Source: RGIG9041 sp045657265
Lineage (GTDB): Bacteria > Bacillota > Clostridia > Oscillospirales > QAKW01
Assembly: GCA_045657265.1 (NCBI GenBank)
Contig: JAZOSU010000031.1
Location: forward strand, 1 to 51,627
Direction: 5' to 3'
DNA length: 51,627 bases
Part shown: positions 1-6,165 of the stretch, piece by piece
Numbering within the stretch: the stretch's first letter is position 1
How the letters are laid out: each line of letters begins with the position of its first letter
Notes under the pieces: generated by a model
Databases searched by the model: none
Told to the model about the DNA's origin: nothing
What the model saw: only the letters and a program-made list of their open reading frames with translations
Program-made: the position numbers and the translations under genes

Positions 1-110
1 AACAATTAACGGGTCCTTTTTTATGATGCTGTTTAATTTTCAATGTTCATTCGCTACCCCTCTTCCGAAGAGTGCCTAAATATATTACCAAACTGTTTCT
101 ACTTTGTCAA
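1..110 (-). promoter_or_regulatory. Strong SigA-type promoter and probable rRNA-operon leader, running off the left edge
   Basis: Read on the minus strand, TTGACA (105-110) and TAATAT (82-87) are separated by exactly 17 nt. The predicted transcript runs leftward. It contains a stretch at about 20-50 that reads CATTGAAAATTAAACAGC, close to the conserved TTGAAAACTAAACA-type segment found just before 16S rRNA in many Firmicutes. No reading frame follows within the window. I infer the leader of an rRNA operon lying left of position 1. The promoter is seen directly; the rRNA assignment is inference. Confidence 0.5.
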
Positions 111-138
111 CACCTTTTTTTAACTTTTTTTCGTTTTT

Positions 139-1053
139 TTAATTTATATTTCCGTCAAAATACAATTGACACAGATTTTGAAGTTCATTAAGGTCTTCAT
201 TTTGTATAATATAGTACGATACTCCTTCTTTTTTCATATCATTAAACTGTCCCGGAACATCAATACATTCTATCTGAGTATTATCGGTTATCATTTGCAT
301 TACTACAATATTTGAAGCAATATCTTTAAAAGTCACATTAGATTCCAATTTTTCTGAAACCACATCAAATACGCTTTTAAGTTTTGTTACATATTTAAGT
401 TTAAGTTTTTGTTCAAACAAAGCTTTAAAAAACTTTTGCTGACTGCGTGTACGTTGCAAATCACCCATTGCATATGAGCGATATCTACAATATTGTTCCG
501 CTTTATCTCCGTCAAGTTTCTGCATTCCTGCTTTAAGGTCAATGTACAAATCCTGATACGGATCAGAATATTTCATATCCTGTTCCACTTCATATTCAAC
601 ACCACCGAGGCAGTCAACTATTTCAGCAAGAGTTCCCGGTTTAATAAGTGCATAATAATTAATAGGCGCGTTTGTAAGTTTTTTTACCTCATCGATAAGC
701 AAATCCACTCCGCCTAAAGCAAGGCAAGAATTGATTTTACGTTTTTTGCCATCCACTACAACTTTAGTATCACGCGGAATTGATATCATACGAAGTGTTT
801 TATCCTGCTTGTCCACATTAACAAGCATAATCGCATCTGCCAGAACACCACTTTTATCAGCGCCTATTAACAGCGCATTAAAAGAACTGCTGTCAGAAAC
901 AGTATCTACATTAACAATTGTTTCATCAGGCTGACTACCGACATACAAATCAGAAAACACATCATCTACCTTATAAATACAAATGGTTATCAAAGCCGCA
1001 ATAATCAGAAGCAAAAACAAAAAAGATTTTGATTTCTTTTTAGATTTAGCCAT
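139..1053 (-). CDS. LCP (LytR-CpsA-Psr) family cell-wall polymer ligase
   Basis: This 304-residue protein has a Lys-rich cytoplasmic start and one membrane segment at about residues 11-27, followed by an extracellular LCP domain at about 57-215. LCP enzymes transfer undecaprenyl-linked glycopolymers such as teichoic acids onto peptidoglycan. Family hallmarks are visible: SIPRDT at 91-96, the YCRYRS segment at 188-193, and the D-x-x-R-x-R run near 198-203 that binds the lipid pyrophosphate. A GGAGG site precedes the ATG. It stands alone, about 70 nt downstream of the MATE gene. In many relatives an LCP gene lies between yqeK and rsfS, but here that slot is empty and this copy is elsewhere. The substrate polymer cannot be told from sequence. 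Confidence 0.9.
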   Translation of the reverse strand: MAKSKKKSKSFLFLLLIIAALITICIYKVDDVFSDLYVGSQPDETIVNVDTVSDSSSFNALLIGADKSGVLADAIMLVNVDKQDKTLRMISIPRDTKVVVDGKKRKINSCLALGGVDLLIDEVKKLTNAPINYYALIKPGTLAEIVDCLGGVEYEVEQDMKYSDPYQDLYIDLKAGMQKLDGDKAEQYCRYRSYAMGDLQRTRSQQKFFKALFEQKLKLKYVTKLKSVFDVVSEKLESNVTFKDIASNIVVMQMITDNTQIECIDVPGQFNDMKKEGVSYYIIQNEDLNELQNLCQLYFDGNIN

Positions 1054-1122
1054 TTTTTAACCTCCACAATATTATTATGACAAATAGTATATATTATATA
1101 TGAAGATTTTTTAAAAAGTGTG

Positions 1123-2490
1123 TCAAATTTTCTTGATAATTTTTTTATATACGTCAAAATAAAACAAAAGGCACATAGCCAATGAGACGACTTCTGCTAT
1201 AGGGAATGCCCACCACACCTTATTTACATCGCCTGTCATGGAAAGAAGCGCGGCAACAGGAATCAAAACTACAAGCTGACGGGCAATAGAAACCACCATT
1301 GATCTAACTGCTTTACCCAGAGCCTGAAATGCTGACGAAAGCACTATACAGATAGCTGCAAGAACAAAATGCAAACTGATAATACGAAGTGCAACAACAC
1401 CCATTTGTTGCATTTGTGCAGAAGCATTAAAGAGCATAAGTATTTTATCTGGAATAAGCTGAATTATCAGAAGTCCTGCAATCATAATTGCAAGAGCGTA
1501 AACTGTAGAGAGTTTTATGGTTTTCGTTATACGTTTTCTGTCACCTGCTCCATAATTATAACTGACAATAGGAACCATACCGTTATTAAGACCTATAACA
1601 GGCATAAACACAAAGCTTTGAAGTTTGAAATAAACACCAAACACTGCAGTTGCAGTCTCATTGAACGTAAGCAGAATTTTATTGAGCAGAAACACCATAA
1701 CAGAGCCGATAGACTGCATAACAATAGTAGGAAGTCCTACTGAATATATACCCAAGATCACTTTTAATTCGGGGTTGAAAATTTTAACATAATCAACTTT
1801 TATTTCTTTATTATATTTATGGTGCAATATTATCGCCATTATCATTGCAACTATTTGTCCCATTACAGTTGCGACTGCTGCACCCATTACACCCATTTTA
1901 CACCCAAAAATAAATATAGGGTCAAAAATAATATTTACAACCGCACCGATACCCTGAGTAAACATAATAAACACAGTTTTTCCGGTAGACTGCATAAGAC
2001 GTTCATACATTATTTGAAAGAAAAAGCCGAAAGATGCTATCAGACAAACAGAAAGATACTGCACACCATATTCAACAATTTCAGCATTTTTTGTCTGCAT
2101 TTCAAAAAACGGTCTTACCGCAAACATTCCCATAAGCATAAACAGGATATAACTGCAAAATGCAAGGAATATCCCTGTTCTTGCAATTTTGTTAGCACTG
2201 TCAAAATCTTTTTCACCAAGTTTTCTTGATAAAAGTGCATTGACGCCGACACCTGTACCGACACCGACTGCTATCATAAAACTTTGCGCCGGAAAAGCGA
2301 GTGACACCGCAGTAAGCGGAAAATCATTAAGATTTGTAATATGCGATACAAATATACTGTCTACCACATTATAGAAGGCTTGTACCAACATAGACACCAT
2401 CATCGGTGCTGACATAGATAAAAGTAGTTTATTAATAGGCATAATACCCATTTTGTTCTGCGTTTGTTGTTCCAAAATACGTTTCTCCAT
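1123..2490 (-). CDS. MATE family multidrug/sodium exporter
   Basis: This 455-residue, very hydrophobic protein has about 12 membrane helices and the two-fold MATE repeat typical of NorM/DinF-type exporters. The N-terminal half carries the common clostridial pattern NKLLLSMSAPMMVSMLVQ followed by YNVVDSIFVS near residue 45. MATE proteins expel cationic drugs or metabolites using a sodium or proton gradient; the substrate cannot be predicted. The ATG at 2488-2490 has no Shine-Dalgarno site. The promoter at 2512-2540 would give a leader of only about 15 nt, so translation may be leaderless-like. An internal Met at residue 14 is a less likely start. The stop codon sits in an AT-rich stretch just before the LCP gene. 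Confidence 0.93.
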   Translation of the reverse strand: MEKRILEQQTQNKMGIMPINKLLLSMSAPMMVSMLVQAFYNVVDSIFVSHITNLNDFPLTAVSLAFPAQSFMIAVGVGTGVGVNALLSRKLGEKDFDSANKIARTGIFLAFCSYILFMLMGMFAVRPFFEMQTKNAEIVEYGVQYLSVCLIASFGFFFQIMYERLMQSTGKTVFIMFTQGIGAVVNIIFDPIFIFGCKMGVMGAAVATVMGQIVAMIMAIILHHKYNKEIKVDYVKIFNPELKVILGIYSVGLPTIVMQSIGSVMVFLLNKILLTFNETATAVFGVYFKLQSFVFMPVIGLNNGMVPIVSYNYGAGDRKRITKTIKLSTVYALAIMIAGLLIIQLIPDKILMLFNASAQMQQMGVVALRIISLHFVLAAICIVLSSAFQALGKAVRSMVVSIARQLVVLIPVAALLSMTGDVNKVWWAFPIAEVVSLAMCLLFYFDVYKKIIKKI

Positions 2491-2511
2491 TTAATATAAT
2501 TTAGCAGTAAG

Positions 2512-2540
2512 ATTGTAACACCAACCAAATTATATGTCAA
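2512..2540 (-). promoter_or_regulatory. SigA-type promoter for the MATE gene
   Basis: On the minus strand TTGACA (2535-2540) and TACAAT (2512-2517) are 17 nt apart. The predicted transcription start is about 15 nt upstream of the MATE start codon, so the leader is very short. It is divergent from the tRNA-Ser promoter. Confidence 0.65.
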
Positions 2541-2560
2541 TTTATTAAGGTAAAAAAATA

Positions 2561-2589
2561 TTGACAAAGCTAAAAAACTATCCTATAAT
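2561..2589 (+). promoter_or_regulatory. Consensus SigA promoter for tRNA-Ser
   Basis: TTGACA (2561-2566) and TATAAT (2584-2589) both match consensus, with a 17-nt spacer. The tRNA begins 11 nt after the -10 element, as expected for a stable-RNA gene. Confidence 0.85.
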
Positions 2590-2599
2590 ACTTTGGTAT

Positions 2600-2692
2600 G
2601 GAGAGATGGCTGAGTCTGGTCGAAGGCGCACGATTGGAAATCGTGTAACGGCTTAAACCCGTTCAGGGGTTCGAATCCCCTTCTCTCCGCCA
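2600..2692 (+). tRNA. tRNA-Ser (anticodon GGA)
   Basis: The acceptor arms GGAGAGA and TCTCTCC pair. The anticodon stem-loop CACGATTGGAAATCGTG presents GGA. A long variable arm of class II type follows (AACGGCTTAAACCCGTT), and the T arm is GGGG-TTCGAAT-CCCC. Discriminator G is at 2689 and CCA is encoded at 2690-2692. It reads UCC/UCU serine codons. A hairpin terminator (ACCACCC/GGGTGGT followed by T) begins immediately after the CCA. The last 18 nt of the tRNA plus this terminator recur downstream (see the repeat entry). Confidence 0.97.
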
Positions 2693-2908
2693 ACCACCCG
2701 AATGGGTGGTTTTTTATTTAATTTCAAAAAGAGGGGATTCGAACCCTGAGAGGGCACGAGCTGTCATAAAAGGCTCCTGTGGAGCGTTTTATAAGCGAGT
2801 GGTGCGTAGTCGGGTACCGCGAGAATTTCGGAGCGGTCGACAAGCACTGCAAAAGCATAGCTTTTGTTATCCCCTTCTCTCCGCCAACCACCCGAATGGG
2901 TGGTTTTT
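2675..2908 (+). repeat. tRNA-Ser-linked structured element bounded by a 40-bp direct repeat
   Basis: Positions 2675-2714 (3' T arm, acceptor, CCA and terminator) are repeated without change at 2869-2908. Between the copies lies a 154-bp structured segment. It begins with an inverted copy of the T arm (GGGGATTCGAACCC, 2733-2746). Next is a hairpin of ATAAAA/GCTCC pairing with GGAGC/TTTTAT (about 2766-2793). A bulged stem GTCG...CGAC follows (about 2809-2841), then CAAAAGC-ATA-GCTTTTG (2849-2866). Nothing in it looks like a real protein. It may be a small insertion at a tRNA 3' end, an excision scar, or a structured non-coding RNA read through from the tRNA promoter. Confidence 0.7.
2693..2716 (+). 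terminator. Terminator of tRNA-Ser
   Basis: The hairpin ACCACCC-GAAT-GGGTGGT is followed by a run of six T. It is duplicated exactly about 194 bp downstream. Confidence 0.85.
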
Positions 2909-2977
2909 ATTTTTTAATGTACATTTCAAAAGCAATATGAAATAATAATTTAAAAACACTTGAAAGAATAAAAAATT

Positions 2978-3424
2978 ATGATTACAGATTCACTTGAAAA
3001 TCTCAACTTATATAAAGGAACCATACCTTATGCTGAAATCATCAGCGATTTCATATCAAACAACGATATGAGCAAATTAGATACCGGAAGACACGACATA
3101 ACTGACAAAGTCTATGTAAACATTTTAGAATACGAGCCAAAAATCCCCGAAAAATACGAAGCACACAGAGAATATGCAGACCTACAAATTATCATAAGCG
3201 GCAAAGAAAAAATGAAATCCGCACTTCTGCCTGACAATCTACCTGAACAGGATTACAACTCTGAGGGTGATTACATTCTTTTTGAAAAATGTGAAACAGG
3301 ATTTGCCGAGTTTGAAGCTGTCTGCGGAATGCTTTACTATTATGCACCGCAAGATGCTCATATGCCGGGAATAAAGTTTCAGGAAGGCAAAATAAAAAAA
3401 GCAGTTTTCAAAATAAAACTGTAA
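2978..3424 (+). CDS. YhcH/YjgK/YiaL family (DUF386) sugar-metabolism protein
   Basis: This 148-residue protein matches the YhcH/YiaL/EbgC cupin family in length (about 150) and in landmarks: an early KYD-like DITDKVYVNILEYEP stretch, EAHREYADLQIIISG near residues 61-75, and a C-terminal YYAPQDAHMPG at 123-133 with the cupin metal-binding histidine. Family members act on sialic acid, ulosonic acids or other sugars, probably as anomerases or epimerases. The Shine-Dalgarno site is weak (GAAAG). An FGGY kinase follows 83 nt downstream on the same strand, which suggests a small catabolic unit. The actual substrate is unknown. Confidence 0.88.
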   Translation: MITDSLENLNLYKGTIPYAEIISDFISNNDMSKLDTGRHDITDKVYVNILEYEPKIPEKYEAHREYADLQIIISGKEKMKSALLPDNLPEQDYNSEGDYILFEKCETGFAEFEAVCGMLYYYAPQDAHMPGIKFQEGKIKKAVFKIKL

Positions 3425-3507
3425 CGAAATAATTTCGGTTTTATTTTTATTGAAACTACAATCATTATATGTTAATATTAAACAAACACTAAAAAGAGGC
3501 TGATAAT

Positions 3508-4929
3508 ATGGAAAATAAAAAATATTTAGGACTTGACATCGGAACAACATCATTAAAAGCTGCTGTTTTTGACAAAGAAGGAAACCGAATTGCAGTTAAA
3601 TCGGTTGATTACACTTTAGATACTGACCCTGTTACAGGACACATTGAGTTTGATGCTATGAAATACATAGAAATGTGTCAGAATGTTATAGACGAGCTTA
3701 CTGCTGAATGCGGACAGATAGAAGCTTTTTCTATTGATACACAGGGTGAAACTCTCATTGTAACAGACGAGGAGGGCAATCCGCTTTATCCTGCAATTGT
3801 ATGGCTTGACAACAGAGCTGTTGCCGAAGCAGATGCAATCAAAGAAAAATTCGGTAACGAAAAAGTATACAATATTACAGGACAGCCTGAAATCACAGCA
3901 GGTTGGCCCGCCGCAAAAGTGTTATGGCTCAAAAACAACAAACCCGAAGTTTTCTCAAAAATCCGCAAAATATTTATGCTTGAAGACTGGGTGTTATACA
4001 AGCTTACAGGTAATTTTTGTACAGAGCCGACCATTCAGTCATCAACTATTTATTATGACATCGTAAACAAATGTTGGTGGAACGAAATGCTTGATTTTAT
4101 CGGCATCAAACAGGATATGCTCCCAACGCTCTACAAAAGCGCAGAAAAAATCGGTGCATACAAAGATATCAAAGCAGTTACAGGCGGTCTTGACCAGATT
4201 GCAGGTACACTTGGTGCCGGTGTTGTTTCATCAGACAAAATAAGTGAAATGACAGGTACAATAATGGCCATTTGCGTACTCACTGACAAAATACCGCCAT
4301 TCCGTGCTGACAGTATTATCCCCTGTCATATGCACGCCATTGACGGAAAATACTGTCTGATACTCTGGTCATCAACTGCAGGCATGGCACTTAAATGGTT
4401 TAAAAATAATTTTGCTGAATGTTATTCATTCAAAGAATTAGACGATATTTCAAAAAATGTCCCCGCAGGTTGTGACGGACTCACAATGCTTCCTTATTTC
4501 TGCGGTTCAACAATGCCAAAATACAATCCTGATGCAACAGCTACTTTCTCGGGCATAAATCTTTCTCATACAAGAGCACATTTCGCCCGTTCTATAATGG
4601 AAGCGGTTGCTTTCACACTTCGTCAGGATCTTGAATACATAGGAATTGACAGTATTGACGAAATACGCATAACAGGCGGCGGTGCTGCAAGTCCGCTGTG
4701 GGCTCAGATAAAAGCCGACGTTACAGGCAAAGAATTAAAGACAGTCAGCGAAAGTGAAACTGCTTGTCTTGGCTCTGCACTCTTTGCAATGGTAGGTGTG
4801 GGCGAATACCAATCTATTGAAGTTGCCGCACAAAACGCAGTAAGAACTAAAAAATCTTACAACCCATTAACTGACGATTACAGCGAAGCTTATGCAAGAT
4901 ACAACGCTCTGGACGAAAAACTTAATTAA
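3508..4929 (+). CDS. FGGY-family carbohydrate kinase (xylulokinase-like)
   Basis: This 473-residue kinase belongs to the FGGY branch of the actin/hexokinase fold and phosphorylates a pentulose, hexulose or polyol with ATP. The N-terminal phosphate-binding motif GLDIGTTSLKAAVFD is at about 8-22. A DTQGETLI/WLDNRA segment near residues 79-105 resembles the substrate-binding area of XylB-like enzymes. GGLDQIAGTLGAG near 230 supplies the catalytic Asp. The C-terminal ATP site is GGGAASPLWAQI near 393. A clear AGAGG ribosome site precedes the ATG. The neighbouring YhcH-type protein and a decayed sugar epimerase at 5327 suggest a remnant sugar-catabolism locus. The exact sugar cannot be read from sequence. 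Confidence 0.9.
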   Translation: MENKKYLGLDIGTTSLKAAVFDKEGNRIAVKSVDYTLDTDPVTGHIEFDAMKYIEMCQNVIDELTAECGQIEAFSIDTQGETLIVTDEEGNPLYPAIVWLDNRAVAEADAIKEKFGNEKVYNITGQPEITAGWPAAKVLWLKNNKPEVFSKIRKIFMLEDWVLYKLTGNFCTEPTIQSSTIYYDIVNKCWWNEMLDFIGIKQDMLPTLYKSAEKIGAYKDIKAVTGGLDQIAGTLGAGVVSSDKISEMTGTIMAICVLTDKIPPFRADSIIPCHMHAIDGKYCLILWSSTAGMALKWFKNNFAECYSFKELDDISKNVPAGCDGLTMLPYFCGSTMPKYNPDATATFSGINLSHTRAHFARSIMEAVAFTLRQDLEYIGIDSIDEIRITGGGAASPLWAQIKADVTGKELKTVSESETACLGSALFAMVGVGEYQSIEVAAQNAVRTKKSYNPLTDDYSEAYARYNALDEKLN

Positions 4930-4947
4930 AAATAACTAAAATTACTA

Positions 4948-4976
4948 TTGACAAGTAGCTTGATTTTTTGTATAAT
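4948..4976 (+). promoter_or_regulatory. Consensus SigA promoter for rpsU
   Basis: TTGACA (4948-4953) and TATAAT (4971-4976) match consensus with a 17-nt spacer. The leader to the rpsU ATG is about 55 nt. Confidence 0.85.
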
Positions 4977-5036
4977 TTTTCTCGTATCTATGTGTACAAG
5001 CTATTGTGTGTAACGCGGAGGGAGGGAAAAATAACC

Positions 5037-5210
5037 ATGGCTGAAATCCGCATCAAGGAAAATGAATCCTTAGATAGTGCATTAAGAAGATTTAAAAGAC
5101 AGTGCGCAAAATCAGGCGTTCTTTCCGAAATCAGAAAAAGAGAGCACTATGAAAAGCCCAGCGTAAAGAGAAAGAAAAAGTCAGAAGCTGCAAGAAAACG
5201 CAAGTATTAA
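5037..5210 (+). CDS. rpsU: 30S ribosomal protein S21
   Basis: This 57-residue, strongly basic protein matches S21 throughout: MAEIRIKENESLDSALRRFK at the start, then RQCAKSG and a Lys/Arg-rich tail (KRKKKSEAARKRKY). S21 binds near the 3' end of 16S rRNA at the platform and helps initiation. A long purine-rich ribosome site (GGAGGGAGGG) lies 8 nt before the ATG at 5037. The upstream in-frame ATG at 4968 falls in the -10 promoter region and is rejected. The gene is monocistronic, with its own consensus promoter and a strong terminator at 5239. In many Firmicutes rpsU sits with yqeY; that is not the case here. Confidence 0.97.
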   Translation: MAEIRIKENESLDSALRRFKRQCAKSGVLSEIRKREHYEKPSVKRKKKSEAARKRKY

Positions 5211-5238
5211 TTCTCTTTAGGCAAATTTTAACGTACAT

Positions 5239-5277
5239 AAAAAGACTAAACCTTTCGGTTTAGTCTTTTTTGTTTTT
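5239..5277 (+). terminator. Terminator after rpsU
   Basis: The perfect stem AAAGACTAAACC-TTTC-GGTTTAGTCTTT is followed by a T-rich run. Confidence 0.9.
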
Positions 5278-5326
5278 CAGAAAACTCTATGAGTAAAAGC
5301 CAAACTTCCCTTCTGACTTAACATAA

Positions 5327-5870
5327 TCAGATTTCCTTTAATATCTGTTTAAGACTGTTATATGCAAGTGCGTATGCATCAGCACCGTCAGTTAAAGGTT
5401 TTTCGCCGATAACCTCATTGTTTTCAAGAGCATCAAGTCTGATAAAATGAGTAAGATGTGGTTTGAGAGAGAGGAAACCGCTATAGTTTTTATCAAAAGC
5501 CAAAGCAAGAATTTCTTTTATATTACCATCGCCTTTTCCTGCAGGCACAACCTGTTTTGAAACAGCATCTTTTATATGGAAATACTCAACATAAGGTTCA
5601 AGTATACTATACGCTCTTAATGTATCTTCTCCTACCTGCACAAAATTTGCAAAATCGAAAATTGCTTTAAAGTTATCGCTGTAAAGCCTTTGCATTAGTT
5701 CAAGACAACTGTCTGCCGTATCACCGAAAATACCTTTTTCGTTTTCGTGAAGCAACACTACATCATTTTCTTTTGCATAATCTATCATCTTCTCAAGTCT
5801 TACAAAGACTTCTGTTGAAATTTTTCAATAAGACTTTCAAACAGATACTAAAATGTTCTCCTCGTGAATT
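5327..5870 (-). pseudogene. Decayed sugar phosphate isomerase/epimerase (TIM-barrel, AP-endonuclease-2 fold)
   Basis: An open frame at 5327-5788 encodes only the C-terminal 153 residues of a roughly 270-residue family: LLHENEKGIFGD, then FDFANFVQVG and EYFHIKDAV, which carry metal-ligand Glu, Asp and His positions. Reading upstream in the same frame, homologous sequence (STEVFVRLEKM) continues for a few codons past the Met and then meets a stop. A second frame continues the match through FESLIEKFQ, with another stop in an RTF-stop-YL stretch around 5850. The N-terminal half is missing altogether. I read this as a broken gene with a frameshift, a nonsense codon and a 5' deletion. It lies beside a sugar kinase and YhcH-like protein, so it may once have belonged to that pathway. 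Confidence 0.75.
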
Positions 5871-5920
5871 CCGCAAGATACATTTATTAATTATAAAACG
5901 AAAACATAAAATCTTATTTG

Positions 5921-5961
5921 AAAATAAAAGTTAAAGGCAGATAAATTATCTGCCTTTAACT
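5921..5961 (-). terminator. Terminator after copA
   Basis: The stem AGTTAAAGGCAGATA (5929-5943) pairs with TATCTGCCTTTAACT (5947-5961). On the minus strand it is followed by a T-rich stretch, 4 nt after the copA stop codon. Confidence 0.8.
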
Positions 5962-5964
5962 ACA

Positions 5965-6165
5965 TTATAAAACTTTATATCCTGCGTCTGTAACTACTTT
6001 TACAAGCATTTCTTTTGAAACATTCTGCTGTGCAATTATCGTTGCCGTTCCTGTTTTATGGCTTACGTTTGCTTCTTTTACACCATCTATTTTTTCAAGA
6101 GCGGTTTTGACGTGATTTTCACAGTGTGGGCACATCATACCTTCAATTTTAAGTGTTATTTCCAT
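5965..6165 (-). CDS. Possible free CopZ-like copper chaperone from an internal start in copA
   Basis: In frame with copA, an ATG at 6163-6165 is preceded by AAAAAGGAG with about 9 nt spacing, a ribosome site as good as those of real genes here. Initiation there would give a 66-residue protein with GMMCPHC at 9-15, the length and fold of CopZ, which delivers Cu(I) to CopA. I infer either a recent fusion of copA and copZ that kept the copZ start, or dual use of the sequence. Independent expression is not proven. Confidence 0.5.
   Translation of the reverse strand: MEITLKIEGMMCPHCENHVKTALEKIDGVKEANVSHKTGTATIIAQQNVSKEMLVKVVTDAGYKVL

Noticed and set aside
1093..1126. Promoter of the LCP gene formed by TTGACA at 1121-1126
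   Set aside because: The nearest good -10 (TATAAT at 1093-1098) is 22 nt away, which is too far; other -10 choices at 17-19 nt are weak. A promoter may exist but cannot be assigned.
2675..2908. Second tRNA gene at the downstream repeat
   Set aside because: Only the acceptor 3' strand, CCA and terminator are duplicated. The D arm, anticodon arm and 5' acceptor strand are missing.
2706..2945. 79-codon frame inside the tRNA-Ser-linked element
   Set aside because: It reads through terminator stems and an inverted tRNA T arm. The translation follows RNA structure, not protein constraint, so it is treated as a spurious frame.
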